Source: Henriciella litoralis
GTDB taxonomy: Bacteria; Pseudomonadota; Alphaproteobacteria; Caulobacterales; Hyphomonadaceae
NCBI RefSeq assembly: GCF_002088935.1
Contig: NZ_NCSS01000006.1
Coordinates: forward strand, 2,978,078 to 3,042,077
Length of the DNA stretch: 64,000 nucleotides
Direction: 5' to 3'
How positions within the stretch are numbered: the stretch's first letter is position 1; every line of letters starts with the position of its first letter. A program made the position numbers and the translations under genes. The notes beneath the pieces were generated by a model. The model ran no database searches, was not told where the DNA came from, and saw nothing but the letters and a program-made list of their open reading frames with translations. Shown here piece by piece: positions 43,488 to 52,623 of this stretch.

Positions 43488-44110
43488 TGCTCTGGGGCGG
43501 TCACAGTGGCGGGCTGGAACTCCGCAAGCGGGCATCCGGTGGCTTGGCGCTGCGTGGCCGCTTCCCTTATGGAAATCGCGCGGTCCTGTCCGATGGAGGC
43601 AGGACCGGGCGTCCCCGAAAGGAAGTCATAGCGCCGCGGGCTTTCGCCTATCGGGTCGATAATCCCGACGAGGATATTCACTTTCTGGTTGGTCATTCAT
43701 ATGACAGGCCGCTTGCTTCACGAAAAGCGGGCACGCTGGACCTGCAAGACAGTGACGAAGCCCTGACATTTGAGGCGCGAATTACACCGGAAATGCAGGA
43801 AGTAAGCTATGTGCGGGACTTTCTCACTTCGTTCAATGCCGGGCTGATTGTCGGACTTTCGCCCGGCTTCCGCATTCCGCCGAAACGGGCCGTGCAGGAA
43901 GCTGAGCGCATCGAGGATGAAGGCAGCGATCCTGAAAATGGTGAGCACAATGCGATCATTCGCACGGTGCTTCAGGCGCTTCTTTATGAAATGAGCGTTG
44001 TCACCCGGCCAGCCTATGATGGCACCCAGATAGAGGCGCGCAATTGGTCAGCCGAAACATTTGATCCGTCCGCCGGTCTGGTCCGCACCCTAAGCAGATG
44101 GAGGGTGTGA
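43487..44110 (+). CDS. HK97-type prohead protease
   Basis: A 207-residue family U35/S78 protease that removes the capsid scaffold. The catalytic histidine is in FLVGHSYDRPLASR and the serine in GLIVGLSPGFRI. A basic N-terminus (RGRFPYGNRAVL) precedes the catalytic domain. The start overlaps the capsid stop by 1 bp. It should process the delta domain seen in the capsid gene. All expected elements are present. Confidence 0.88.
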   Translation: MLWGGHSGGLELRKRASGGLALRGRFPYGNRAVLSDGGRTGRPRKEVIAPRAFAYRVDNPDEDIHFLVGHSYDRPLASRKAGTLDLQDSDEALTFEARITPEMQEVSYVRDFLTSFNAGLIVGLSPGFRIPPKRAVQEAERIEDEGSDPENGEHNAIIRTVLQALLYEMSVVTRPAYDGTQIEARNWSAETFDPSAGLVRTLSRWRV

Positions 44111-44111
44111 C

Positions 44112-44645
44112 ATGGCTGTGACACTGAAACAGACTGAAGCTATTCCAGCCAGCTATCCCGATAGCCCGGACGGGTTGTCAGACAAGGCGGCAGCGGTTCC
44201 GGCTGATGCGATCTGGGAGCGTATCGAATCTTATATCGCGCACCGCTTCACGCCGCGCTCTGTGGTCTGGACTGTTGAGGGCGGCGGTGACTGGCAAGCC
44301 CCTTTGACCCCGGCCAGCTTCGAGACTGTCGAGGTCTGGTCAGATGGTGTCTGGGCTGACTGCATGCCGGACGCATCGCCCTGGGGCGGTTATGAGCTTC
44401 CAGGCGATAGACCCTACCGGATCACCGCTGATGTTGGTGGGGGGGATGTTCCTGCCGCCGTCTCCGAAGCCTTCCGGCGTATGGCTGAATATCTGGCCGA
44501 ACCGCGCCGCGCGGCGGGGTCTTCCAGCTTTTCCATGCGGCTGGACGTAATCGAAATATCAATGCAGCGGAATCCCGCCTGGCTGGCGCGTGCAATGCAA
44601 AACAGCGGCGCTGGTGATTTGTTGCGTCCCTATAGGAGGCCGTGA
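44112..44645 (+). CDS. Head-tail connector (gp6-like adaptor)
   Basis: A 177-residue protein starting 1 bp after the protease stop. The C-terminal half (AVSEAFRRMAEYLAEPRR, then helix segments) and the first helix (PADAIWERIESYIAHRF) match gp6-type head-tail adaptor/connector folds. It contains no catalytic motif. Such adaptors extend the portal ring so that a tail can dock. In this island no tail genes exist, so the tail must come from another phage if the particle is infectious. Confidence 0.75.
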   Translation: MAVTLKQTEAIPASYPDSPDGLSDKAAAVPADAIWERIESYIAHRFTPRSVVWTVEGGGDWQAPLTPASFETVEVWSDGVWADCMPDASPWGGYELPGDRPYRITADVGGGDVPAAVSEAFRRMAEYLAEPRRAAGSSSFSMRLDVIEISMQRNPAWLARAMQNSGAGDLLRPYRRP

Positions 44646-44647
44646 AA

Positions 44648-45703
44648 ATGTGGCCATTCAAACGAAGAGTAACCGAAGAAACCCGCGCCAGCGGTTCCGG
44701 CTTCACCGCTGAAATCATGGCGGCGCGGGAAGCTTACATTTCCGGGCGGCGAGGCATTGGCGAATTGACCGCCACGGCGCAAGGCGCTGTCTCGCTCTGG
44801 GAGAGCGGGCTATCGCTTGCCGATGTGAAGGGCACTGATTTACTGGACCGCCGATCCCTTGCCCTTTCTGGCCGTTCGCTCGCCTTGCGAGGCGAAGCGT
44901 TGTTCCTGATCCGGGATGACGGGCTTGTGCCATGCAGCGATTGGGACTTGCGCACGCGCAATGCGAGGCCGACCGCTTATCGTGTTTCAGTTTCCGAGGC
45001 AGGAGGCGGGCGAACCGAAACGGCGCTGGCCGGTGAGGTGTTGCACTTCCGAATCGGCTGCGATGTGGCCGCGCCTTATTATGGCACCGCACCGCTGAAA
45101 CGTGCGCAACTCACCGCCGGTCTGTTGAACGCCGTCGAAACGGCGTTGGCAGAAATTTACGAGACGGCCCCGCTGGCGTCCCTTATTGTGCCATTTCCGG
45201 AAGCCCCGGAAACCGATCTTGAGGGCATGGCGCGCGGCTTTCGTGGCAATCGCGGCAAGGTGCTCATTCGCGAATCGGTAAACGTCGCTGCGGCGGGCGG
45301 ACCCGCACCGATGCAGGATTGGAAGCCGCACGATCTAAGCCCGGACCTGTCGAAGACGATGACGACCGAAACGCTGGGCGCGGCCCGCGATGCGATCAAT
45401 ACCGCTTTCGGCGTGCTGCCCGGCCTGGTCAATTCAGCATCGACCGGGCCGATGGTTCGAGAGTGTCAGCGGCATCTGGCGCAATGGGTCTTGCAGCCGA
45501 TGGCGGCCAGCATGGCGGAAGAGGCCAGCAACAAGCTGGGCGAAAGGGTTTCACTCGACGTAATGCGGCCCTTGCAGGCTTTCGATGCGGGCGGACGTGC
45601 CCGCGCAATCACCGCGATCATTGGTGCGCTGGTGCAAGCCAAAGTGGCCGGTGTTGATCCGACTGACGCCATGAAAATGGTCGACTGGGGGAACGAATAC
45701 TGA
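44648..45703 (+). CDS. Phage portal protein
   Basis: A 351-residue HK97-type portal. ATG 44648 is chosen because AGGAGG lies 8 bp before it, whereas GTG 44642 is only 2 bp away. Features are MWPFKRR at the N-terminus, the LSLADVKGTDLLDRRSLALSGRSLALRG region, VLHFRIGCDVAAPYYGTAPLKRAQLTAG-type wing and stem, and FGVLPGLVN towards the crown. It is short compared with typical portals (about 400-500 residues). In most phages it precedes the protease and capsid; here it is last. Confidence 0.85.
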   Translation: MWPFKRRVTEETRASGSGFTAEIMAAREAYISGRRGIGELTATAQGAVSLWESGLSLADVKGTDLLDRRSLALSGRSLALRGEALFLIRDDGLVPCSDWDLRTRNARPTAYRVSVSEAGGGRTETALAGEVLHFRIGCDVAAPYYGTAPLKRAQLTAGLLNAVETALAEIYETAPLASLIVPFPEAPETDLEGMARGFRGNRGKVLIRESVNVAAAGGPAPMQDWKPHDLSPDLSKTMTTETLGAARDAINTAFGVLPGLVNSASTGPMVRECQRHLAQWVLQPMAASMAEEASNKLGERVSLDVMRPLQAFDAGGRARAITAIIGALVQAKVAGVDPTDAMKMVDWGNEY

Positions 45704-45705
45704 GA

Positions 45706-45735
45706 CCGGGCTGGCCGCCCTGCGGTTTTTAACAG
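45706..45735 (+). terminator. Possible intrinsic terminator after portal
   Basis: CCGGGC and GCCC-TG-CGG form an imperfect stem just after the portal stop, followed by TTTTTAAC. It would end the head-gene operon. A second inverted repeat (GGACGC/GCGTCC, 45799-45834) lies in the same 213-bp gap. Confidence 0.5.
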
Positions 45736-45916
45736 TCACCGCGAAAGGCCGGGATCAGTCAGACAGTGCCCGGCATGGTCTTGCCACAAACCCTGAAAGG
45801 ACGCGGCGGAATTTCCTTTCCCGCGCGGCGTCCATATCCTCTATCAAAAGGGATTAGATCAATGCCTAGCGGCTCGAATCGTGTGACTAGAGTACTCCCG
45901 TAATGTCGAGGCTACT

Positions 45917-46270
45917 ATGAAAGTTCACCTGCTTGTTTGTCCTGAAAAAGGCGAGAAACCCGAATATACATTTGCGATGGAGATGCCATCTTTGCCGCAT
46001 TCTGGTGATTATCTCAGCGTTTTAAGAATTGACCCAAAGACCAAAGAAGCCTTGACCGACGAAAGCGGGCAATTGCAGTTCGAAAGTTACGTAGTGGTTC
46101 GACGGCGGTTTGTTTGTCATTTTCCTGACGATGGAAAAATCTATAATAATCAGGGTCAGGGCTTCACGGATGACGTTGGCATAGAGCTGCGCCCGGCGAA
46201 GAGCTACTACACTGCACAGAATTTCGAGAAGTTCTTGAGCGCCGATTCCGAAAAGTGGGAATGGGGATAA
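45917..46270 (+). CDS. Unknown protein at satellite end, 117 aa
   Basis: It starts at ATG 45917 after GAGG and gives 117 residues. There is no signal peptide or membrane segment. The sequence (MKVHLLVCPEKGEKPEYTFA..., with VVVRRRFVCHFPDDGK in the middle and a DSEKWEWG end) suggests a small beta-rich cytosolic protein of no recognised family. The position after the head genes and behind its own promoter region is typical of satellite cargo such as anti-phage or regulatory genes. Function is unknown. Confidence 0.6.
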   Translation: MKVHLLVCPEKGEKPEYTFAMEMPSLPHSGDYLSVLRIDPKTKEALTDESGQLQFESYVVVRRRFVCHFPDDGKIYNNQGQGFTDDVGIELRPAKSYYTAQNFEKFLSADSEKWEWG

Positions 46271-46323
46271 CTCTAACTACAAATGTTTGGCAGTAAGAAT
46301 GGCGGGTGGCAGAATGCCATATA

Positions 46324-46339
46324 ATTTAATGCATTAAAT
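46324..46339. repeat. 16-bp AT-rich palindrome
   Basis: ATTTAATGCATTAAAT is a perfect palindrome 54 bp after the preceding gene. It could be an operator or part of the right end of the satellite. No match to the att sequence. Confidence 0.3.
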
Positions 46340-47022
46340 ACAACGCATTATGGGCGCATGTGGCGGGCCGTGCGGGATGAAGGTGGGCACTATTGCTACG
46401 CGATAGCACTATGATGACATTAACATTTTCGGTTGTTGGCTGGAATGGAAGCCATTTGATACGGAGGTCGCAGGGTGTCCACACATGATCCAGGAGGAGC
46501 CGCGCAGAGGCGGGAAAAATTCTTCGGAAGGACGGTTTCAAGGTCCGGCAGGTGTCGTCCAAGTCACCCGGCGTTAGCCGGGAACAAGGGGCGAGGCACT
46601 TCATTTGGAAATGGAAAGAACTTCTACTGGCCGGCTGCGGCTTCATCGCGTATCACCATTACTGATGAATTGACCTGATGCAGGACGCTTGACGGGGGTG
46701 CCCAATGGAATCGAGGCTGGCCACAAGCTTTGAGGACTTAAAAAGGTGTATTGCAGGGGAAAGGTGACACCCGACGTCTGGTCACCTCTCGGCGCCAAAA
46801 GCGTCTCGACGATGAAAAGTGCTGGTGCGCCGATCGGTTTTTAGTCAAGAAAGCGGGACGTGCTTGCGTACTCCTCGCTCGGGCCGGAGCAGTTTGAGGT
46901 TGCCTGGAAAGCTGGCATCGATTTTTGGACGACAGTTCCGAAAGAATCCGCGAGGGTGTTCGTTGTAAAGACCGGATTAAAGTCAGATGAACTCGACCTT
47001 GTGTGCGGCAAGATTGACTATC
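46340..47022. other. Gene-poor degraded stretch
   Basis: Several short frames on both strands exist but none has a convincing ribosome site and family match. Towards 46980 the rightward frame becomes recognisable IS3-type transposase. The remainder is probably decayed IS or phage sequence. Confidence 0.4.
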
Positions 47023-47137
47023 CGAAGACGATCCGGGTCGACCAAGGCTCTGAGTTCATCTCCCGTGAACTTCGACCTATAGGCACATCCAAACAATGTG
47101 ACGCTGGACGCCTCACGGCCCGGAAAACCGACAGACA

Positions 47138-48107
47138 GTAAGCGCCTCGCCGATCGCCTACGGATTTAGGCATGACATTTTCCGGAATCGTCAGGGCATG
47201 AGTTCCTCGATCTGGCTCTGCGGATGGCCGTTGATGATGGCGTCGAAGGTATCTGCGCGGTAGGCAATGGGATTAACGTCGTTGAGCTTGCAGGTGGCCA
47301 CGACGGATGAGAGCAGCGCTCAGTTTTCGGCCGCGATCTCGTGTCCAGAAAACAGGGCATTTTTTCTGATTAGGCATATCGGCCGGATGGCGTTTTCGAC
47401 CGGGTTGGTATCGAACTCGAGCCGGCCATCGCCAGGAAGCGGGTGAGCCCTTCCCAATGGGCAAGACCTTAGAGAATGTCTTCGGCCAGCTTAGAGCCGG
47501 AGGAGACCCTTGACAATTGCTTTTCAAACTAGGGCTTCAAGGCGGCTATGATCGGGGAGGAGTGCCGTTGTCGCGCGGCGATCCGAGTTTGTGGCGTCAT
47601 TCCTCGCACCGTCGCCTCAATGGCGTATAGCTTAGTGAACTGGCGCACGGCGGCCTCGGCGATCGGGGACTTGGTGTTGCGCGCCAGCTTCACGAACCTT
47701 CGGCGCAGATGGACCCAGCATTGGACGAGCTTCCACGGTCCTTGCGGTCATTCCAGGCGCGTCAGCCGTTCGCTGACGTCCTGGCCAATCCTGGCCATCT
47801 CGCCGCAGCCGCACGGGCACAACGCGCGCTCGGGCTAGATGACCTGCTGCACCCGCGGCCTCACGCCGACAGGCGCGCGCCGAGCGCCTGAGCTTTGGGA
47901 TGGCTCCGGGCTCGGCGCGCTCGCCAACCAACACGCTTTGAGCTATTCAACCAACGGACTCTCCCAATAATCTCGGAACCCATTGGGGGCGCCTCAGGAC
48001 GTCCATTTTGCCGTCTGCTCCCAATTGGACCGTCCGACTCTAACGATCGGCGGACTCTTGCCACATTCACCTCATGCGCCGCACGAGGGGAGCAGTGTGG
48101 CGCTTAC
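47138..48107 (-). mobile_element. Deleted IS66-family element with 8-bp target duplication
   Basis: The element starts GTAAGCGCC at 47138 and ends GGCGCTTAC at 48107, 9-bp perfect terminal inverted repeats of IS66 type. GACAGACA occurs immediately outside both ends (47130-47137 and 48108-48115), the 8-bp duplication expected for IS66. At 970 bp it is much shorter than a full IS66 (about 2.5 kb), so tnpA/tnpB and most of tnpC are lost. Confidence 0.85.
47191..47745 (-). pseudogene. IS66 transposase (TnpC) C-terminal fragment
   Basis: Leftward translation with frame changes gives LVQCWVHLRRRFVKLAR, NTKSPIAEAAVRQFTKLYAI, then FDTNPVENAIRPI, RKNALFSGHEIAAEN and CKLNDVNPIAY, ending SQIEELMP. These are consecutive conserved blocks of IS66 TnpC. 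Frameshifts near 47400-47470 and at 47310, and the missing N-terminus, make it inactive. Confidence 0.75.
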
Positions 48108-48433
48108 GACAGACAATGACTTTTCATCGAGTCATTCAATGGCCGGCTCAGGGCAAAATGCCTGAACCAGCACTGATGGATCGCCTCGTTAGAGCCAGCC
48201 GTTAGAGGTAAGGAAGCGCCAAATACTCCAGCCCTGAATGAGGGCACTTTTAGGGGCGGCCAAAAAATAAGGTGAGACTCCCAGAATAAACTCTGCCGCG
48301 TGGAGCTTAGGTCAGTCACGCAATACGTGTCCGCTTCGTTCTGAGGTCGGGCCCGTTTCCTCACATCTCCAAGAGCTTGCTTTTCGAGTTTTTGTTACTC
48401 ACTTTCCTTGCCAGCTCTTCTAGCAATAATAGC

Positions 48434-49120
48434 TTAAAACCGGTAGGCAATACCGATATTGAGAATTGTTGGGTCCACCGAAATCTTGCCTCTGACTGGC
48501 GCCCCGCCGAGTGTCCCAGAGATATCTGTTTCGAATGGCGTGTAACGTATATCGGCATTGGCAAACCAATTATCGCTCATTTGATAGCGCATTCCAACTT
48601 GGACAGCGGGCGCCCAGGCGTCTTTCAAGTCGAAGTCCGCGAGTGCATCCCCTTGTTCTTCCAGAAACAAGATTCGAGCGATACCGGCACCAACATAAGG
48701 GCTAACGGATGAATTAGTCGAAAAGTGATATTGAAGCGACAAAACAGCAGGGCCATATTCCGTCTCTCCAACAGGCAGTCCTGCCAAACTGCCGCTCCCT
48801 GCAAGATTAGCGCTGGCAGGCAAACCACCAAAGAAGTTCAACGCTACAGATGAATTCAAAAAATAGGAAACGTCGAAACTCAGCGTGGTGTCATCGGTGA
48901 TATTGACACCAGCCCCGGGTATTGGCGCACCGCCCGCGCTGATTGAATCCAACGTTTCGTTCGTGAATACTTTCGCCGCATTCAGGCCAAAAAGCCAGTC
49001 GCCCTTGGAGTAAAGCGGTTCCGCATTTGCGACGCTGAACGACGAAAAGCCACCGATCATCGTGATTAACACAAACTTCGAGGCAAAAGGCCCCTTGGAT
49101 TTTACATTAGATTGTTTCAT
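48434..49120 (-). CDS. alkL: Outer-membrane porin AlkL (OmpW family)
   Basis: A 228-residue OmpW-type eight-stranded barrel. A signal peptide ends near SSFSVANA, after which EPLYSKGDWLFGLNAAKVF begins the mature protein. VSPYVGAGIARILF and the C-terminal PTILNIGIAYRF are typical. AlkL of P. putida GPo1 lets alkanes and other hydrophobic substrates cross the outer membrane. It is the last gene of the leftward alk operon, 94 bp after alkK. OmpW proteins are widespread, so the alk role is from position. Confidence 0.88.
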   Translation of the reverse strand: MKQSNVKSKGPFASKFVLITMIGGFSSFSVANAEPLYSKGDWLFGLNAAKVFTNETLDSISAGGAPIPGAGVNITDDTTLSFDVSYFLNSSVALNFFGGLPASANLAGSGSLAGLPVGETEYGPAVLSLQYHFSTNSSVSPYVGAGIARILFLEEQGDALADFDLKDAWAPAVQVGMRYQMSDNWFANADIRYTPFETDISGTLGGAPVRGKISVDPTILNIGIAYRF

Positions 49121-49214
49121 TTATTCCTCCCTTTTGGTCGTTTTTTTCGCGCCCTATGCGCGGTCGCAAACAGGCGGAACATGCGATCCGCAAACCCGCT
49201 TGCCTGATTTCAGG

Positions 49215-50837
49215 CTATGCCAGAAGCACGTCCCCATAGGCTTCCCGCAGCTTGTTCTTCAGCACCTTACCGGTTGCGTTTCGTGGAAGTTCATCCACAA
49301 AAACGACCGTATCCGGGATCTGCCATTTGGCGACTTTGTCAGAAAAGAAGGCAATCAAATCCTTCTCTGACACTTTTGCTCCTGGTGCCTTGACCGCGAC
49401 AAGGACCGGCCGTTCGTCCCATTTTTCATGTTTTGCCGCGATTGCGGCGGCATCCACGATACCGGGATGACCGACCGCGATGCCCTCAAGTTCGACGGTG
49501 GAAATCCATTCGCCGCCAGATTTGATGATGTCCTTGGAGCGATCCCGGATCGTCATGAACCCATCGGCATCAATCGAGGCCACATCGCCGGTTTCAAACC
49601 ATCCATCGGATGCCAAAGTCGTGCCTGGCTCCGCACCAAAATAGCTGTCTACGACCCAATGGCCGCGAATGCGAAGATTGCCTTGCGCCGCCCCATCCTC
49701 GGGAAGTGTGCTGCCTTCATCGTCAACGATCTTGAGTTCCACGCCATAGGGCGGGCGGCCCTGGCTTTCTCGCACTTTCGCCTGCTCTTCCTCGGTCATG
49801 CCTGCATGGCGTTCCAGCAAGGCATTCGCGGTCCCGAGAGGCGAGGTTTCGGTCATGCCCCAGGCGTGCACGACTTCGGTGCCATATTTGTCGCGGAATT
49901 CGGCGATCATCGACGGGGGACAAGCCGACCCACCGACCACTGTCCGTGTGAGGGTTTCGGCTTTGGAGCCGAGTTTGTCGAGCGATGCGAGAAGCCCCTG
50001 CCAGATTGTAGGAACACCAAGCGCGACCGTCACGCCTTCGTCGTCGATGAGCCGTGTAAGGCTGTCACCATCAAGTCCCGGACCAGGCAGGACCAGCTTT
50101 GCGCCGACCATCGCAGCAGCATATGGGATGCCCCAGGCATTGACGTGGAACATCGGAACCACGGGCATCATCACTTCGCGTGCTGAAATGTTCAGCGTAT
50201 CGGGAAGGGCCGCGCCCAACGAATGTAACACCGTAGAGCGGTGCGAATACAGAACGCCCTTGGGGTTTCCTGTAGTCCCGGAAGTATAGCAAAGGCTGGA
50301 TGCATCATTCTCATCGACATCCACCCAATCGGCGTTTTCGTCGCCCGAGGCCAGGAAGTCCTCGTAGAACACAAGTCCGGGGATTTTTCTTGCTGCTTTT
50401 TCATCACGCACGGACATAAGAACGAAGGTATCGACAGTCGTCAGCTTCTCCTTGATCCCCTCAATGATCGGCAGGAACGTCTTGTCAAAAAAGATGACCC
50501 GATCTTTCGCGTGGTTGATGATATAGACAAGCTGTTCCGGGAAAAGGCGCGGATTGATCGTGTGACATACCATTCCACAGCAGGAAATGCCAAAGTAGCA
50601 TTCTAGATGCCGCGCATTGTTCCACGCGATCGTCGCCACGCGATCCCCTTTGAAGAGCCCCATCTTTGTCAGCGCCGAGCCGAGCTGCCGGGATCTGTCA
50701 GAAATACCTTTCCAGTTCGTCTTAGTCTTTGTGCCATCTGTTTCCACCGACACAATCTCGGTGTCGCCGTGGTAGCGAGCTCCGTGGTCGATCAGTGAAT
50801 GAATGGTCAGTGGCATAGCCATCATCTGTCCGCGCAT
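49215..50837 (-). CDS. alkK: Medium-chain acyl-CoA synthetase
   Basis: A 540-residue AMP-forming ligase activating fatty acids from alkane oxidation. The start at 50837 is preceded by GAGGAAG. The ATP/AMP motif is [19 protein letters not shown]. Others are [28 protein letters not shown] and the C-terminal [10 protein letters not shown] lysine motif. Full length and intact. In the alk pathway it receives the acid from AlkH and passes acyl-CoA to beta-oxidation. Confidence 0.92.
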   Translation of the reverse strand: MRGQMMAMPLTIHSLIDHGARYHGDTEIVSVETDGTKTKTNWKGISDRSRQLGSALTKMGLFKGDRVATIAWNNARHLECYFGISCCGMVCHTINPRLFPEQLVYIINHAKDRVIFFDKTFLPIIEGIKEKLTTVDTFVLMSVRDEKAARKIPGLVFYEDFLASGDENADWVDVDENDASSLCYTSGTTGNPKGVLYSHRSTVLHSLGAALPDTLNISAREVMMPVVPMFHVNAWGIPYAAAMVGAKLVLPGPGLDGDSLTRLIDDEGVTVALGVPTIWQGLLASLDKLGSKAETLTRTVVGGSACPPSMIAEFRDKYGTEVVHAWGMTETSPLGTANALLERHAGMTEEEQAKVRESQGRPPYGVELKIVDDEGSTLPEDGAAQGNLRIRGHWVVDSYFGAEPGTTLASDGWFETGDVASIDADGFMTIRDRSKDIIKSGGEWISTVELEGIAVGHPGIVDAAAIAAKHEKWDERPVLVAVKAPGAKVSEKDLIAFFSDKVAKWQIPDTVVFVDELPRNATGKVLKNKLREAYGDVLLA

Positions 50838-50963
50838 TTGGCTTCCTCTTCAGAACTTGAATTTTGGGTTGGAATCGTGCCGTTCTGAAACTGCTCGAAG
50901 CTTCTTACAATAAACCCCATCGCCCCCTGACACCGGACTGTTTTTCGCTTTTCATCATAAAGT

Positions 50964-52592
50964 TCAGGCAACTGAACGACTCCTGTCAAAAATACGCACC
51001 TGCCCCAGAATGATCTCGGCCGCATTCTCAGCGATGACCATGGTCGGGGCGTTTGTGTTGCCGGCGACAAGGCTTGGCATGATGGATGCGTCCACCACTC
51101 GCAGCCCAGATACACCGCGAACTTTTAGTTCCGGATCTACAACTGAAGCCTCGTCCGCACCCATTCGGCATGTGCCAACCGGGTGATAGATTGTTTCTGC
51201 GCTTTCCCGAATGAATGCCGCAATCTCATCGTCGGTCTGTACGGATTTGCCGGGGTGCACTTCGTATTTGCTGTGCGCAGACATTGCCGGAGCTTCGAGG
51301 ATCCTGCGCCCGGCTTTAAAGGCCGCAATCATCGTTTTCATATCTTCCGGATCCCCAAGATAATTCGGCTGAATCAGAGGATCGTCCATCGGATCCGGGC
51401 TTTTGAGGCCAATATAGCCGCGGCTCTTTGGCAAAAGATCGCAGATGTGAAGCGTATAGCCATAACCAAAAGCGATCTTGCGGCCATGATCTTTCAGATA
51501 TGTGGGCAGGAAGTGAAACTGAACATTCGGCCTATCGCGGTCAGGGGACGACTTAATGAACCCACCGCTTTCCGCAACATTTGACGTGAGAAGCCCTTTA
51601 CGTCTGAAGATGTAGGAAAACAAACCACCAATGCCACGCGGCAGAAAGCTGGGCGCGACACCGATCGGGCGCCGTGAGCTAGCAGCATGCATAATCGTTA
51701 CATCGAGGTGGTCGGCCATGTTCTTGCCCACCTCGGGAAGGTCGTGAACGACGGCTAGACCATGCCGTTTAATTTCTTGGGCATCCCCGATACCTGACAG
51801 AAGGAGAAGTTGAGGCGAATTCACGGCCCCGCCAGACAGGATCACCTCGCCGCCGGCATTGAGACGCAGTTGGCGATATTCGCCGCCCTGCCGCAAGGTG
51901 ACACCCGTTGCGGACTTTTCTGCCATGACGACGCGGGTCACACGGGCGTCGGTGATGACTTCAAGATTGGAACGGGACTCAGCCCCCCGCAGAAAGGCTT
52001 GCGCCGAACTCCAGCGCCTTCCGTCCTTTTGCGTGACCTGGTACATGCCCAGCCCCTCTTGCGAACCGCTATTAAAATCGCCGTTGTGAGGAATCTGCAA
52101 TTCACGCCCAGCCTGTACGAAATCGCGGCTCAAAGGGTTCACGGTTTTCAGCTCGCTCACGGAAAGCTCGCCGCCCTTACCATGACTATCGGATGCTCCG
52201 AACCGATGGTTGTCTTCGATCCGCTTGAACAGGTCTGTCATGCGGTCCCAGCCCCAGACATCCGTGCCTGCCTCGGACGCCCAGTAGTCGTAATCGGCCT
52301 TGTGCCCGCGGATATAGACCATGGCGTTGATGGACGACGACCCGCCCAGTGTTTTGCCACGAGGCCAGAACAGTCTACGGCCATTCAAATGTTCTTGTGG
52401 TTCGGTATCGAATGCCCAGTTCAGCTTTTTGCTATTGGCCAACAATGCGATCCCCACTGGCATGTGAATCAGGGGGTTCTTATCCTTTGGGCCCGCTTCG
52501 ATAAGCGCGACGCGTTTTGCCGGGTTTGCAGACAACCGGTTGGCCAGAACGCAACCGGCGGATCCGGCGCCGACGATGATATAGTCGTACAT
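50964..52592 (-). CDS. alkJ: GMC-family alcohol dehydrogenase
   Basis: A 542-residue flavoprotein (GMC oxidoreductase). The FAD-binding motif is [18 protein letters not shown] at the N-terminus, followed by [21 protein letters not shown] and [16 protein letters not shown]. The catalytic His region is [10 protein letters not shown] and [13 protein letters not shown]. The start follows AGGGAGATAAG. AlkJ oxidises medium-chain 1-alkanols to aldehydes at the inner membrane, feeding electrons to the respiratory chain. Position between alkH and alkK matches GPo1 order. Confidence 0.92.
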   Translation of the reverse strand: MYDYIIVGAGSAGCVLANRLSANPAKRVALIEAGPKDKNPLIHMPVGIALLANSKKLNWAFDTEPQEHLNGRRLFWPRGKTLGGSSSINAMVYIRGHKADYDYWASEAGTDVWGWDRMTDLFKRIEDNHRFGASDSHGKGGELSVSELKTVNPLSRDFVQAGRELQIPHNGDFNSGSQEGLGMYQVTQKDGRRWSSAQAFLRGAESRSNLEVITDARVTRVVMAEKSATGVTLRQGGEYRQLRLNAGGEVILSGGAVNSPQLLLLSGIGDAQEIKRHGLAVVHDLPEVGKNMADHLDVTIMHAASSRRPIGVAPSFLPRGIGGLFSYIFRRKGLLTSNVAESGGFIKSSPDRDRPNVQFHFLPTYLKDHGRKIAFGYGYTLHICDLLPKSRGYIGLKSPDPMDDPLIQPNYLGDPEDMKTMIAAFKAGRRILEAPAMSAHSKYEVHPGKSVQTDDEIAAFIRESAETIYHPVGTCRMGADEASVVDPELKVRGVSGLRVVDASIMPSLVAGNTNAPTMVIAENAAEIILGQVRIFDRSRSVA

Positions 52593-52623
52593 TTCTTATC
52601 TCCCTATTGGTTCCGGGCGGCTG

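Larger units (their letters stand above)
47023..48176 (+). pseudogene. IS3-family transposase remnant, split by IS66 insertion
   Basis: The left part encodes KTIRVDQGSEFISREL, then needs a frame change to read AHPNNVTLDASRPGKPTD. This is the DDE-domain region of IS3 OrfB (DQGSEF includes the second catalytic Asp). After the IS66 element the right part (48123-48176) reads FIESFNGRLRAKCLNQH and stops; this normally follows PTDN directly and holds the catalytic Glu. At least two frame defects and a stop make it inactive, and the N-terminal half is missing. Confidence 0.7.

Noticed and set aside
46326..46646. Leftward 106-codon ORF
   Set aside because: No ribosome site, no family, and it spans the palindrome and degraded DNA.
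47632..47934. Leftward 100-codon Arg/Ala-rich ORF
   Set aside because: It is the wrong frame of the IS66 TnpC remnant.
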